Notes: generated by a model from the letters alone, not told the origin. DNA of 64,000 bases from Macrostomum hystrix (GCA_950097015.1 CATNEN010000039.1:15408501-15472500), one strand, 5' to 3'; counted from the first letter of the stretch, positions 46,023-57,789 are shown. Program-made: numbers and translations.

Positions 46023-46832
46023 GCTTTTGTGGATGGTTTTCGTGCATATATACGAATATTTGTATACTACTCGTAGTCAATGCAGTCGGATGTTCCAACT
46101 TCAGGTATTAATTATATGCTAGCTGCATGCGAAATGGCCTATAGCTTCTCGCTCTCAGCTGACCCGATCTTTAATATTTCCGACTCAATTTATTGCCATG
46201 CCAGTTTGCTTCTGGAGAATGCATAATATAGTACTTAAAACGATTCATGAAAACATAGATGATATTGTTAGCACGTGTGCACATACTATAGCTACCAGCG
46301 CAAAAAAAGAAGCAAAACTTGTTAGATAAAGCTCAGCTGTCATAGCTGTCATGACGGTTAAATTGTGGCAGGTCGATTAACTCTGCTATGATTGATTTAA
46401 AAGAGTCCTAAAAATGTTTGTGAATTTTTTACTTTGTTAAAATATGAATGTATTCTTATAGAGAAGATACAGTAAAAAGTAGTTGAAATGTAATCTTCAA
46501 TTTCTTCCATGCCTTTGACCTTCGTTTCAGGCAGACAGAATGGGGGTATGGGCGTCTTATAATCCAGGATATTCAAAATGCAGTTGCTCTTCCAGACTTA
46601 ATAATTAGACACTTCATAGAATTACATTTTACAACGCGTAAACTGCATTGGCATGCTTATTCAAAATCACAATGAAAAGACAAAACTTTGCTGTACCGAA
46701 AAATTACTGACTGAAAATGGCTACTAAAATACTCGTAGTTTGCGCCGTAAAGTTTCTGGATTATGAAATTTAGGTTTTGTGAATGCATCCAAACGTAATG
46801 ATTAAAAGCTGTAGTAATGTAATATTGTACAT

Positions 46833-47112
46833 GATTACATGTACAGTGCCTGCCTATTTACACTGGTCAATAAAAGATTCTTACACGATTGCACTTTAAA
46901 AAGGACAAGTCTGACTAAAAGCAAGGCGGTCCAAATTCGAAGGGCCTCCAGGCTGCCCGGATGCGCAGTGGGTAGCAGCGGCGTCGACAACAGACTCGGC
47001 GTCAGCAGAATTTCATCTTCTGGAGCTGGACTTAGGATGGCTGCATCACTGTAGACACACTGTCGCTGGACACCAGCCCGGCAGGTCAGCAGGTTCTGAT
47101 TGAATCGACGAT
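46833..47112 (-). CDS. Putative 3' exon of a GC-rich spliced gene of unknown identity
   Basis: An AG acceptor (TTTTTTCTTGACCAG) at about 47118 opens a frame reading DLHRRFNQNLLTC, then AILSPAPEDEILLTPSLL, and ending at a TAA near 46833. The join from an exon ending at about 47542 (GTTGGT donor after ...GLSGP + G) is in phase. Composition is much GC-richer than the surrounding transposon DNA. No family recognised. It could be a captured host gene fragment or a third ORF of the outer element. Confidence 0.35.
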
Positions 47113-47541
47113 GGAGATCTGGTCAAGAAAAAAGATGGTTCTTTTAGAACGACTCTCAGAACTTTTAAACTGACAGGCCTTTATAGCGATTCAAGGTTTC
47201 ACATTCCGAAATTGGGGTGGGTGGCTGGTGCAGGTGTATGTACATTCGTTGCTCAATGTATGTTCCTTAGATCCATGAAGATGGCACGTGCAACAATGCA
47301 TGAGACTACGAACTGACACCATTTTAAGTAAGATTCCAAAACTGGCGCCCATCATGTCATGCCAATGACCCAATGAGACATTTGAGGACAACAATAAAAG
47401 TGGCACCCTTTGAAATCCAAAAATGGCATCGAAGCGGATAAAAAGCATGACGTCTCATTCATGCGACTGCACTCACCATCCAAACAAAAAATGAAGAGTC
47501 ACTTTCTCCAATATATCCCCTTCTAAAACCAACCTGGCCCC

Positions 47542-47682
47542 GACAGTCCAGTATCCACGCGACTCGCTAGGCCCACTCCATTCGCCTCGAGCTCACGCAG
47601 CTCGGCTGCCAGTCCGTTCAGCTGGTCTTGCCCCGTTTTGTGGCAGCTCGATTCCGCTAGCCTAGCCAATACGCGCCTTCTC
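47542..47682 (-). CDS. Putative upstream exon of the same GC-rich gene
   Basis: An AG acceptor after ACGTCATTCAG opens RRRVLARLAESS, then a heptad-like LNGLAAELRELEANGV and RVDTGLSGP, ending at a weak GTTGGT donor. Upstream exons, if any, were not found; in this frame a TAA lies just before 47735. Support is from composition and phase only. Confidence 0.3.
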
Positions 47683-48201
47683 TGAATGACGTCGTCTGGC
47701 AGTAACGACAATGTCGACGATGGCTCGGCGTTGCATTATGGTCAAAGGAGTCGGACATTTGACTGTTTCGTGCTCTTTGGATTCGGCCAGGCTCAACTTC
47801 ATCTATGAATCTGGAGGAATGGAGGAATAATTGGAGTGGGGAATAATGAGCTGAGTTATAGACAGTAGATGGAATACTGCTGAGTATGGAAGAATAAATT
47901 AACATATTGCCCAAACCTTGCATTGCCTGTGCAATTAGACAGCTGAGCCTCTATGTGTGCTCAAGATGCTAATGAATACATAAGCTGACCCACCAATCGG
48001 CAGGCAAAGCATCTTGCACTTAATATAGTCCAGTGGAACGCGAGAAATCGTGCGGCTAAAGCGTGCTCCGGAAAAGATGCCGATCTGCGACGACTTTACT
48101 GGGAACGTGAAGTAGTCTTTGGCATCGATTAGAGCTCAAACAAACAGTTCATTTTCTCGAGCAAATAGAAATTTCATGACACGATTGTCGGCACTTAGGA
48201 A

Positions 48202-49980
48202 CTAGCAATCCTTCCCATTACGCTTTAAATCGAAGCCTCGGGATTTAAGCAGCACCGTGGCGAATCCCTTGTTATTTAGCTTCTTAAAAGCAACTGCCGG
48301 ACTTGACGGAGCAGCGGAGCTAAAAAATCCAAGCAGGGATTGATCCGTTCGTCGCACCAAGTTCACAAGTTGCTGCAGTGGCCTTGGTCCTGGGTGAATT
48401 AGACGCTTAATTCTGCCCAGGAAACTTTCAAAAGTAAAGTTGCTGAATGATTCTGCTGGGCCAAAGCGCTCACAGTCCATCGGCAGGTGCAACATGCTGT
48501 GGGCATTGTATGTCGAGCCTAGGATCCGGTTCGCATTCTCGAGAAAGAAAGCAATTTGCTCCTGCATGGCTGATGTACTCTGGCCATAGAAGTCGGGATG
48601 ACAAACAATCCGCATGCAGCAGCAAATGCAGCAGAACAACATGTAGTATTCGCTGTCGGCAGTATTTCTTAGCACAACAATCCCAATGTAGTTGGAAAAC
48701 AATCTTAGTTCCGTGGCCTTCCACATTTTCAAGTGCTTGAGGGAACGAGGTTTTCTGGCAAAATCGTTTGTTATCCATTCTCTTGCGATTAAGGCCATTG
48801 AAGCATCAAACTGATCCCTCAAAGGTCGTGACAAGCGAAATGGAGATTCTGCTACGCGGAGAAGATCAAGCATTTTAAGACAGATGCCCTTGTAGCAGCT
48901 GTGCTTGACGTCATTGGGGAAATCCCAAACCATATCAACTTGGGAGAGCCGCTCAAATGGTGTTTTAACAATTGGATGGACGCGATATTGTTCTCGGTGA
49001 TGATCATCCTGATCCCGCTGTCGGAAGCTTCCATCTGTCCTCAGTTGCGAAAAGATGGTCTCACAGAAGGTCATCGTTCCATTTTCACGAACTCCTCGTA
49101 CATAGCACCGATCGCAGCCATAATAACTATTATGGGCTTTAATTCCCTTGACATACGCACGCGCAGGAGTGTCGCAGCAAATGCAACGCAGACGGATTGA
49201 ATACATTTCGGTTTCACTAACCCGAAAGCCGTCGCAAATCATGGTTTCTAACTCGTTGATCAAAGACAGCAAAAGTTCTTGCGGATCATCAGGTTTAGAA
49301 CCTCCAAATTGGGCAGAGACAAGAAAATCTGAGTTCTGCATTTCTTTAACATTAGCGGAAACAATCCAAAACCCTGAAGTTCCAGACAAAGTAAGAGGCA
49401 TGCCGTCGATATTAATACTAACTTCAAGTACATTGCACTCATTACCCTTATTAGCTAGATAAGACTTGTTTATGCTCACCAAGGTTTTGAGTCCGCGTTC
49501 CAGACCAAAATGATGGAATGAATCTGGCAGGACACCATCAATAGTATCTAGCTCAGGATTGATTTCAACAAGTCTCCTGTAGTCTTTCGGCAACTCTGGA
49601 TGACGCTTGCGGAGTACCTTAAGCAGATAATTTCCACTTTCTCTGGTTTGGTGTGTCTCAATGCAGAATAATCGAATTTCCTCGCGAAAAGAACCTTCGT
49701 TCACTGACGATCCAATTCCGCTTCCAGAGGTCGTGTCACTGTCGCAAGTAGACGAGGACTCTGCCGCAGCTTCAGCATTTATGTTCTGCTCTCTTGATGA
49801 TGACGCATGCTCGCATTCACATAGTTCTTGTTGACAACTAGCCAATTCAGGGACATTGAGAGTAGCACTCGCAATAGCAACTTCCTGAGAAGACCCAGAC
49901 GTGTCAGATGATGTTGATGCCACCAAGAGGGCAGATTGAGTAGAATTCAGAAGCTTACGGCGCTTGCTTCGGGCAGACAT
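48202..49980 (-). CDS. Tnp2-like transposase of the outer element (592 aa, intact)
   Basis: The start ATG at 49980 begins MSARSKRRKLL, a basic, NLS-like N terminus followed by a Ser-rich acidic region (1-100). The Tnp2-like core carries VSINIDGMPL (187-196, candidate first catalytic Asp), CDTPARAYVKGIKAHNSYYGC (269-289, second Asp and Cys ligands C289/C292 in CDRC), then VKHSCYKGICLKML, RKPRSLKHLKMWKATELR and HSMLHLPMDCERFGPAESF. The order FTFESFLGRIKRLI near the C terminus is typical of this family. Length and frame are uninterrupted, so it may be functional. Assigned to the CACTA/EnSpm-associated Tnp2 family from motif memory; the catalytic roles are inferred. Confidence 0.8.
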   Translation of the reverse strand: MSARSKRRKLLNSTQSALLVASTSSDTSGSSQEVAIASATLNVPELASCQQELCECEHASSSREQNINAEAAAESSSTCDSDTTSGSGIGSSVNEGSFREEIRLFCIETHQTRESGNYLLKVLRKRHPELPKDYRRLVEINPELDTIDGVLPDSFHHFGLERGLKTLVSINKSYLANKGNECNVLEVSINIDGMPLTLSGTSGFWIVSANVKEMQNSDFLVSAQFGGSKPDDPQELLLSLINELETMICDGFRVSETEMYSIRLRCICCDTPARAYVKGIKAHNSYYGCDRCYVRGVRENGTMTFCETIFSQLRTDGSFRQRDQDDHHREQYRVHPIVKTPFERLSQVDMVWDFPNDVKHSCYKGICLKMLDLLRVAESPFRLSRPLRDQFDASMALIAREWITNDFARKPRSLKHLKMWKATELRLFSNYIGIVVLRNTADSEYYMLFCCICCCMRIVCHPDFYGQSTSAMQEQIAFFLENANRILGSTYNAHSMLHLPMDCERFGPAESFSNFTFESFLGRIKRLIHPGPRPLQQLVNLVRRTDQSLLGFFSSAAPSSPAVAFKKLNNKGFATVLLKSRGFDLKRNGKDC

Positions 49981-50684
49981 CTGAGTGGTGAAGGCTGGAA
50001 TGGTAAAACAAAACGAAGTGAGTTACTTGGCAGAATTTGTATACTAGCATAACAATAGCAATTGAGCACACACTAAAAATCCTTCAGCGACCAAAACTTT
50101 ACAAAATATAAATAATTCATTGAAGCTTGAACAACAAACACAACTAAAAGGTGCACAACATTAACAATAACAATGCAAAAAATTTCGAAGAAAACTAACA
50201 ACAGACTATATTTTTATTATTGCAACTAAATCTTAAGATTGTTAGAAAGGCAACCATTGAATTTGAGCAGACAAAACAAATGAGTATAAGAATTAATTAA
50301 AAGGTGAGGCATTGCATAACGCAAGCTAAACAAGATGGGCTTATTGATTTGAATATCAACATGTTGTATGGAAATTTGACAATATAATTAGCCGCGGCTT
50401 AGAAAATATTTTTGTCTATTTATATTATAAGAAATAATTGTGTTAAAAATATTGATAAATTTCAAACAAATGCAGAACCGCTAAATAACAACAAAATTTG
50501 AGCTATATAGAAAAAAATGCTATATGAAGACGTCTTTTGTAAAAATTACTTGGTGCACTTAATAATTTCTTTATTGAAAACTGAACAATGAGATTTATTT
50601 TACAAAATACATAGACGCTGAAATAGTCAATTGTCAGTCCAACTTCATCCTAAAACACTGAACAAGAGCTGCATATAAAACTTG
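49981..50684. other. Spacer between transposase and accessory ORF of the outer element
   Basis: AT-rich, no gene. Probably intergenic or 5'-UTR sequence of the transposase transcript. Confidence 0.6.
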
Positions 50685-51031
50685 CTAGTTACTATTCTCT
50701 TCAATCTCACTTTCAACAGACTCAGCCATAGCAGCTACACTTGTAGCAGCTTGTTGCTTTGCTCGTGAGTAGGCCCCATTTACTTGCCGATCTTTCCGTT
50801 GAGAATGTGATTTTTCTGACACAGGCATTCTCTTGAGTGCATCACCTAGCTTGCTTGTAACTGATTGCACATGCTTGCCCTTGTCAAAGGTTCTGCCTTT
50901 AGATTTGGCAAGGATGTTGAGGACAATAGTTGCTAGCTTAGGATATTCAACAAGTGCTGCCTTCTTGCCACGCTGGCCATATTTGTTATACAAGGACCAG
51001 ACTTTGCTTGTGGCAATGCCAATCAACACAT
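50685..51031 (-). pseudogene. DUF4806-like accessory ORF of the outer element, 3' part (split by insertion)
   Basis: It starts directly at the inner element boundary and reads VLIGIATSKVWSLYNKYGQ, then RGKKAALVEYPKLATIVLNI. That is the second half of a DUF4806-type module, with the W..YN..G..GKKA pattern. A Lys/Arg/Ser-rich tail ends at 50685. Its frame is continuous with the part at 57838-58900 once the inner element and one GA duplicate are removed. Confidence 0.75.
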
Positions 51032-51033
51032 GA

Positions 51034-51081
51034 CCCTACTCTCCTTGCATGGATAAATCATGGATGAAGCATCCATGATGC
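51034..51081 (+). repeat. Inner transposon, left TIR
   Basis: It begins CCCTACTCTC and contains CATGGATAAATCAT. Matches the reverse complement of 57790-57837 imperfectly; 10-bp and 14-bp blocks are exact. Confidence 0.8.
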
Positions 51082-51453
51082 CATGTATGGATCATACCTG
51101 AACATGTATGGAGCCATACCTGATCATACATGGTTCCACGTAAACTTCATCCATGGTTACTTTCCATCCATGTACATTGATGTATGATTTTAAATATAAT
51201 TTTCCTTACTACACTACTGTTAGTAGAACGCAATGTTTGCGTAGGTTCATTTTAAAGCTGAAATTTTCTAAACAAATTCGGCAGCATCTTTAGTGCTGCT
51301 GAGAAATATGTTTCCATTCCCTTATAAATCACTTTCAAAACAAAAAAGTATCAGAACAAATACTTATGCAATTAAATGTAGAAGTAATTGAAAACTCGTA
51401 TGATGACCATTTCGAGACTTATATTATTAATGATAATTAGGCATAATTCATTT

Positions 51454-52072
51454 CAAAGTACTGTAAGAAAAAATAAGACAGCTCAGTCTCAGAGAGCTTT
51501 AAAATACAGAATGGACAGAATTTGACGCATTTCAAGGTACTGTAAGAAAAAATAAGACAGCTCAGAGAGCTTTAAAATACAGAATAGACAGAATTTGACG
51601 CATTTCAAGGTACTGTAAGAAAAAATAAAACAGCTCAGAGAGCTTTAAAATACAGAATAGACAGAATTTGACGCATTTCAAGGTACTGTAAGAAAAAATA
51701 AGACAGCTCAGAGAGCTTTAAAATACAGAATAGACAGAATTTGACGCATTTCAAGGTACTGTAAGAAAAAATAAAACAGCTCAGAGAGCTTTAAAATACA
51801 GAATAGACAGAATTTGACGCATTTCAAGGTACTGTAAGAAAAAATAAAACAGCTCAGAGAGCTTTAAAATACAGAATAGACAGAATTTGACGCATTTCAA
51901 GGTACTGTAAGAAAAATAAAACAGCTCAGAGAGCTTTAAGATACAGAATAGACAGAATTTGACGCATTTCAAGGTACTGTAAGAAAAAATAAAACAGCTC
52001 AGAGAGCTTTAAGATACAGAATAGACAGAATTTGACGCATTTCAAGGTACTGTAAGAAAAAATAAAACAGTA
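51454..52072. repeat. 73-bp tandem repeat, about 8 copies, inside the inner transposon
   Basis: The unit contains AAGGTACTGTAAGAAAAAAT, CAGCTCAGAGAGCTTTAA and ACAGAATTTGACGCATTTC. Starts (c of TTCAAGGTAC) fall at 51454, 51533, 51606, 51679 and on. The first unit is 79 bp because of a 6-bp CAGTCT insertion; one later copy lacks one A. The minus-strand frames across it are repeats, not genes. Confidence 0.9.
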
Positions 52073-52399
52073 AATTTTACTGAACAGTCAATAAATAGAA
52101 TTAGCCGAATTCGGTACGCATTAAGGGCAAGGGCCGACTAATCCTTTACGAAACGAAGTTAATGCTGCATTAGTCAATTATTTGCGCACAGAAACTTGGA
52201 GATTTTGAATATGGAGAGATCGGACAAAGAGAGGTAACGGTGGGAGTCTGAGAGGGAGGAAGTTGGGCATCTGGAAAGTTATTCTGATTCCCTGATGGTT
52301 TTATCTTGGTCATGGAGCATAATTTTATTTTCTGCCAGACTTTGCAGCATTAATAATAAAATAATCGGATCTAAGGTACGGACACATACTCGTACCTTT

Positions 52400-54700
52400 T
52401 TAATCATGTTCAAACTCTTTGAACAATGGCACAGCGCAATAACAGTCTTTGCTGAACGATTCTACTGGAACAGCGATGCAGGGTCGATCGACCTCTGAAA
52501 AATTAACTATACGTTCGCGTCTGGCCGATCTGGGCGCATTAGACAGGGATATCAATACAAAATTGAATGTCGAAGACTTTTTGAACATGGATTCCAGCAA
52601 TGCTTTCCAATTAAGTAAATCGATGGGGAAAGTTGCTGCTGGTACTCGTAAAACAAAATCAAACAGCGAACCAATGGGATCCAAAATTTGCACTCGAATA
52701 GTATTAGGCTCGAGGAACTCTGCAATAGTGCAGATTTCGCCGGACTTCAATTGGCAAAGATGGTTAGAATTTTTCGACGCACAAGCTGAGCTTGTCGAGA
52801 AAAAATGTCCATTAAAATAAGCAAGTGAGTTTCGAAGAATACCATGTGGCCTGGATGGCTCTAAAGATATAGAGTTAACTGCATCCACTACAATAGAGTC
52901 CTTAACACAAGAAAAGTAGTGATGTAGCAACTTTTGAAACAAAAACTTGCGAACAAGCTGTGGGCCAAATGACACAGTTCCGCATAAGAACTTTTTGAAC
53001 ATGCCAATGGAGCTCTCAAATGCGAACATAGAATAATTAAATACAGGTCCGTACAATTCGTACTGTTCAGCCATATGCAAAAGCAGGTGGAAATTAAGGC
53101 GGAGTACTTTCGGTCCGAATATTTGCTGAGCATTGGAGATAAAAGCTTTGCATAGCTTTTCGATATCAGTCTTATTTGATTGGGGGCTATACAACATGTG
53201 ATAAATAAGAACTAAATTAGTTAACAGCAGTTTCAATGGAAAATGCGAAATTCTCTGCAAAAACGTAGGAAGAAAAAAGTATAGCGCAAAGTTTTTAAAA
53301 TGCTTTGCTTTCCAATCTGAAAAGCCTTTAAAATTTGTGTTGATTGTGATGCTAGAAGGAGTTATAGATTGACGAATACAATTAGATATGAAATCCATGC
53401 AATTAGCTGAGCAAAAATACAACTCGCGCCTGTTTGCAGGTAATGACAGCTCTTCTAGTAGATACTTGGTGTGGCCTTCGAAAAAGCAGTGTAAACTGTC
53501 AATAGGATTGCAGCTGGGAAACGGAACATAGTCTAACAAGCAACTGCGCATCTTTACGCCAAAAACAGGCCGATTTCGAATTTGTGCGAGCCGACAGTGT
53601 TCAAGATGGGAAGATGGGTTTCTCAAAGGAAACAAGTAGCCTTCACCATAGCGGAAGATCCAGTTTTTACCTTTCTCGGATACTTTAAAGCTCTCACCTG
53701 GGTGCAAGCACCTAGGACAGCTAAACGCACCATTGTACTGGTGAATGCAGAAGAGCTTAGCAAGAGCGGGCAAGTCACAAACAAAGAGTGTGTAATGGAC
53801 ATGAACGGTGTATTCCGAGAATATAAACTGTTTTGGCAAATTGTTCATAATTTCAGACAGAAAAGACTGGAAATGCGGGACTGCCTTCGATGAAACAAGA
53901 GCAATTAGAATTAAATTTGCAAAGCGTTGACGGATGTAAACAGGAAGGTTTAGAAGTTGAGCCTGAAATGGCCAAAAGCTACTCTGAACAGATTCAAAAA
54001 AATTGGCGCCATCAGCTGAGATTAGAAGATGCAAGTGAAGCGACTTGCCAGAAGATAGGCTTAAGCCTTGTTCTTTAACTATTTTGGAATTCAAAACGTC
54101 TGTGTTTTTATCCTTTTGCAATTCTTGCTCATACTGCAGAATAGTTGAAGTGTGGCTGCTTAAGATAGTCCGCAGCTGTGGAACAATATTGAGCTGTGTC
54201 ACAGCAACCTTTGACTTTGGGGAATGAACCTGACACTGGCTTTTGCATTCTGGGCAAAAGCCAAATTCAGACACGTCACTATCATCAAGAGGGCAAGTAT
54301 CTTGAATCAATGATTTGAGCAACTTGACGCTATTTGGAAGAGCTAGAGAATCTCTACTAAAAATAGAAAGTAGCTTCAGGAGTCTATCAAGAGCAGCCTC
54401 TGAAACTCCGGAAGTAATTGCCCACTGAAAAATCAGAGCCGCCTGCACACTGGGATCTGAGATGGAAGCCAAATTCGCTAAGCTATCTGAACTCTCCTCA
54501 AGCACAGGCACAGCATTGTTTTCACCAATAAAAGTTTCCACAGCGTCAGGACAGCTGTGCGAGTGCGTTACACCGGCTTCGCTTGAAATTGAACTCCTAT
54601 TACTTGTAGAAAAACTATTTGAGGGAGAAGAAATCGCCTGACAAGAGTAGGCTGAGTAATTAGTAGAAAGAGAGTGCTCAGATTCTGATTTACTAGACAT
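52400..54700 (-). CDS. Tnp2-like transposase of the inner element (766 aa, intact)
   Basis: The start ATG at 54700 begins MSSKSESEH, followed by a Ser-rich region. A small Cys cluster lies at about 149-156 (CPECKSQC). The core carries LISADGANFF (candidate first Asp, D230), CDLPALAKLFCIHQYNG with second Asp D309, and SCPRCLHPGE (C328, C331). The middle matches the Tnp2-like order: SCNPIDSLHCFFEGHTKYL, FKGFSDWKAKHFKNFALYF, LNFHLLLHMAEQYELYGPVF and SMFAFESSIGMFKKFL. It diverges strongly from the outer element's transposase, so it represents a separate lineage. A C-terminal all-beta-like region (GEICTIAEFLEPNTIRVQIL) is of unknown role. The frame is intact. Confidence 0.78.
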   Translation of the reverse strand: MSSKSESEHSLSTNYSAYSCQAISSPSNSFSTSNRSSISSEAGVTHSHSCPDAVETFIGENNAVPVLEESSDSLANLASISDPSVQAALIFQWAITSGVSEAALDRLLKLLSIFSRDSLALPNSVKLLKSLIQDTCPLDDSDVSEFGFCPECKSQCQVHSPKSKVAVTQLNIVPQLRTILSSHTSTILQYEQELQKDKNTDVLNSKIVKEQGLSLSSGKSLHLHLLISADGANFFESVQSSFWPFQAQLLNLPVYIRQRFANLILIALVSSKAVPHFQSFLSEIMNNLPKQFIFSEYTVHVHYTLFVCDLPALAKLFCIHQYNGAFSCPRCLHPGESFKVSEKGKNWIFRYGEGYLFPLRNPSSHLEHCRLAQIRNRPVFGVKMRSCLLDYVPFPSCNPIDSLHCFFEGHTKYLLEELSLPANRRELYFCSANCMDFISNCIRQSITPSSITINTNFKGFSDWKAKHFKNFALYFFLPTFLQRISHFPLKLLLTNLVLIYHMLYSPQSNKTDIEKLCKAFISNAQQIFGPKVLRLNFHLLLHMAEQYELYGPVFNYSMFAFESSIGMFKKFLCGTVSFGPQLVRKFLFQKLLHHYFSCVKDSIVVDAVNSISLEPSRPHGILRNSLAYFNGHFFSTSSACASKNSNHLCQLKSGEICTIAEFLEPNTIRVQILDPIGSLFDFVLRVPAATFPIDLLNWKALLESMFKKSSTFNFVLISLSNAPRSARRERIVNFSEVDRPCIAVPVESFSKDCYCAVPLFKEFEHD

Positions 54701-54749
54701 AAAAATAGCAATTCAAATATTCAAAAGTTACTAGAATTTTTTCCGCAAT

Positions 54750-56700
54750 TCACGGTCCCATTCGCCTTGAGCGGGAAATGGAATCCCCTGACTCGGGTCC
54801 AGAAGCAGCAGTTGAAGTTCGCTTTCTCGCCCGTGTCTCCTCCCTGGCCAGCTGATTGAGATGGTCTCGTACAGACTTCCAGATTTCGTGGAAGTCGTAG
54901 CCAGATGTTCGATAGCACAATTGAAGCAAACCTGAAAATTCACGAGTATAGTAAAATATTTTTACAATAGACATTGTGTACTGTGTTTATAGTAGAAATA
55001 GGCTAAATTTAAAAGGAAGTTGATTTATGATGCTAATCATTAAATAGGTCAATGGGATGTATTGAACTTTAGAACTATTTTTCCTCAATTTCTTTTATCT
55101 CAGACCTAAATGTGTTTTTTTAGAAAATATCCCAAGTATTGGATTCAGATCATTTAGCATTAATTAGCCTAAATTGCTTTATAATAAAAAAATTGCACAA
55201 AACTGTGAAAAAATTATATATATATATTTACGTTGAAACTCTGTCACATGCTCAGATGGAGCAGGCCTTCGGGAACTGCGAGCACCACAGGATGAATCGA
55301 TTATATGCTCAAGCAAGTAGCCTTCGCCAAATCGCAGCTTGATATACCTTCGGAGGAACACCTTAGGATCGTTGCAAAGAATTGAAGACAGCTCAGCTAG
55401 GGAACCATCAATGCACCTAAATTCCTAAAAAATGTTATTATATAGTAGAACTTTTATACTACAGACGTGATGCTGCTGATGCTAAGAAAAAACTGACATA
55501 CCTCATTTTGGTATTCTTTAATTGTTAGCATTCCACCAAAGTTGTCATCCTTTTTTAAAAGTCGGCATATCCTTGCAGCAAGACGCTTCTCAAGAGAAAG
55601 CAACTCGGATTGAATGAACAGTTTTAGATCTAGAGTAAGATATATGCTCATATATAAAAATATGGTGATTTTGATTTTTAATAATGTGATTGTATCATAT
55701 TAAAAAAATAAAATTATACCTTTCATTGTTGCATCCGATTCACTGTTTACTATCTGTACCCCTCGGAGGGGTTGCACTTCTTGAATTGCACCTAGTGATA
55801 AAAAAGGCTTATTGCTACAAAAATATTGACTCATTTGGTATTTGGTTTTCAATTAGGTGTAATAGAATATACAAACTTGATTCCAAGAGGCCTGTGGCAC
55901 GAGCTTGCTCATTTTCAACCAAAGATGCCTCTCTCTCAAATGCAGAAATGGCTTTTTCTAAAAAATAATAATTAATCAAATAATACAACAAAAAAAACAA
56001 ATTGCAAACAATTAATAGTTCATATATATTGCAGTTTTACCCATTGATTGAGTAGCTGGTATCGCCAAATTTGGTTCGCCACTTTCACTATCCACTTCAT
56101 AAAGCTCGTCAAGTAGTCCATGCTGATGACAACTAGAACTTGAAGCAACCTGCTTTGAACTAGATGACCTTATTGTCCTTACATTTGCAATGCCAGCTTG
56201 GGGATCTTTCATTGCAAAAAGCTCAATAGCTTGGCTAATCAATGAATCAGTATTTTCAGCCTCACTAACCAAGTTGGAAAGTTGGTTCATAGTTGAAGCC
56301 ATTTGCCTTTCACTACCTTTTGCCACAAGTGTAGCAGAAAATAGTTTGCCATACATGCGTAAAAAGACTTTAGTCCCCTAAAATATAATTTAATAAAGTA
56401 ATATTACATTTGTAGTTGGAATAATTTGTTTTAGAAACCATGTACTCAATAACAAAATATTATGCATATAAATCCAACTTAAAATCTTACTTGTGCAAGT
56501 TCCAACTTTTCATCATTAGTTATTGTACTTGGCCAATAGGGAGACCCAAATGCAATGGTCACATATTGCTCATCATGGCCAACATTGTGAAGAATAAAGC
56601 AGAAAAACAATGCTGAATTGTCATTTCCAAATTTAGAAGTACTTTTTGTCTGCTTTCGAAGAGGCCTAGAATTAGATGCACTTAATCCAATATCATCCAT
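54750..56700 (-). CDS. Spliced accessory gene of the inner element (about 400 aa, seven exons)
   Basis: Minus-strand exons 56700-56491, 56377-56041, 55957-55877, 55791-55720, 55629-55502, 55424-55232 and 54931-54750. All have GT donors and AG acceptors and join in phase; the third donor (GTTTGT) is weak. The start at 56700 (MDDIGLSASN) is the first ATG of the first open exon. Readable segments include RMYGKLFSATLVAKGSERQ, LFIQSELLSLEKRLAARICR, CNDPKVFLRRYIKLRFGEGY and a basic C terminus ending SRSRRMGP. No family recognised. By position it is the counterpart of the DUF4806-like ORF in the outer element (accessory gene upstream, transposase downstream), so a DNA-binding or transposition-assisting role is a guess. 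Confidence 0.65.
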
Positions 56701-56759
56701 AACAATTTCTTCTGAAAAAGTTTCACAAGGAGATAAGGTTTGAAGAATCAATCAAGAGG

Positions 56760-57680
56760 CCAATGACAAACCAATTAGAATTGTATATAAAAAAAATTTA
56801 ATGTAGGGACCCTAGGCCCCTATGATTTTAAATAAAAATTATAATATAAGGCCTAGGCCCTATATATAGGCCTATAATTATAAAGTTGTGCCATTGTGGA
56901 TTTTCTGATACAAAGTAGACAATATTAGGCCTAATTGGGCCTAGTCTAGTCTAGTTTTGATTATAGACTGTATATTAGATACAAAGGACATGAAAGGTCT
57001 CGAAATTAAGTACTAATTACCATAATATACTATTATTTTTTATTATTTTGAAACTGTCAGCCTACCATGTGATTTTTATCATTAGGCTATGGCCTAGGTC
57101 TAGGATGCCACTTTAGACTAGGCCTTTGGCTTTGGTTAGGCCAACCTATCATTATAAAAATGCAGCAAAATATCATTCAAAAATATACATCTAACCCCTA
57201 TAGGTTATCTTTGCATCCCAAATATAATATATAATAGGGTTTCTATTTTCTAATATATCTACAAATACAATTTTCACTGAAGGAGTGAAGATCAAAATTA
57301 GCATGTCAAAAAACCTTACAAGCCACCGAATTTTAAAACTAGCTACCAAAAGTGGAACTGGAAGTATATAGCTAAGAAAAAACATAAACATAAACATAGC
57401 ACATAGTGACACATAATGAAATGATGACAACATGCAAGAGTGACAGAGTCCTCTTAGAAAGGAAAAATAGGCCTAGTAATTTATGTTTATGGGAAGTTAA
57501 GTCCGTAATTAACTAAACCGAAACAAAATGGCCAACAAAATTGCTGGTAATATATTCAAAGCAATTTGTAGGTGAAGATTTTAACAAATTTATTAAACTA
57601 TTTTTTGTATTTACAATTTCGCTTTTATTAAATATATTTAAAACTTTATTAGATATACATAAAATAGCCTGAAATTTTTT
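56760..57680. other. 5' region of the inner transposon
   Basis: AT-rich with a cluster of TAGGCCTA/GGCCTAGGCC steps (56840-57130) and no supported coding sequence. A minus-strand frame at 57191-57433 is hydrophobic and chance-like. Confidence 0.55.
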
Positions 57681-57789
57681 ATAAGCTTAGTTATTTATTT
57701 TCCCGTATGAACTCCCTGACATGGATGATTTTACCATGGAAAGTTTTAAAAATCCATGCATGAAAATACCATGAACATGCATGATTTAT

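Noticed and set aside
57191-57433. Minus-strand 80-residue hydrophobic frame in the inner transposon
   Set aside because: AT-rich chance frame without splice links to the accessory gene.
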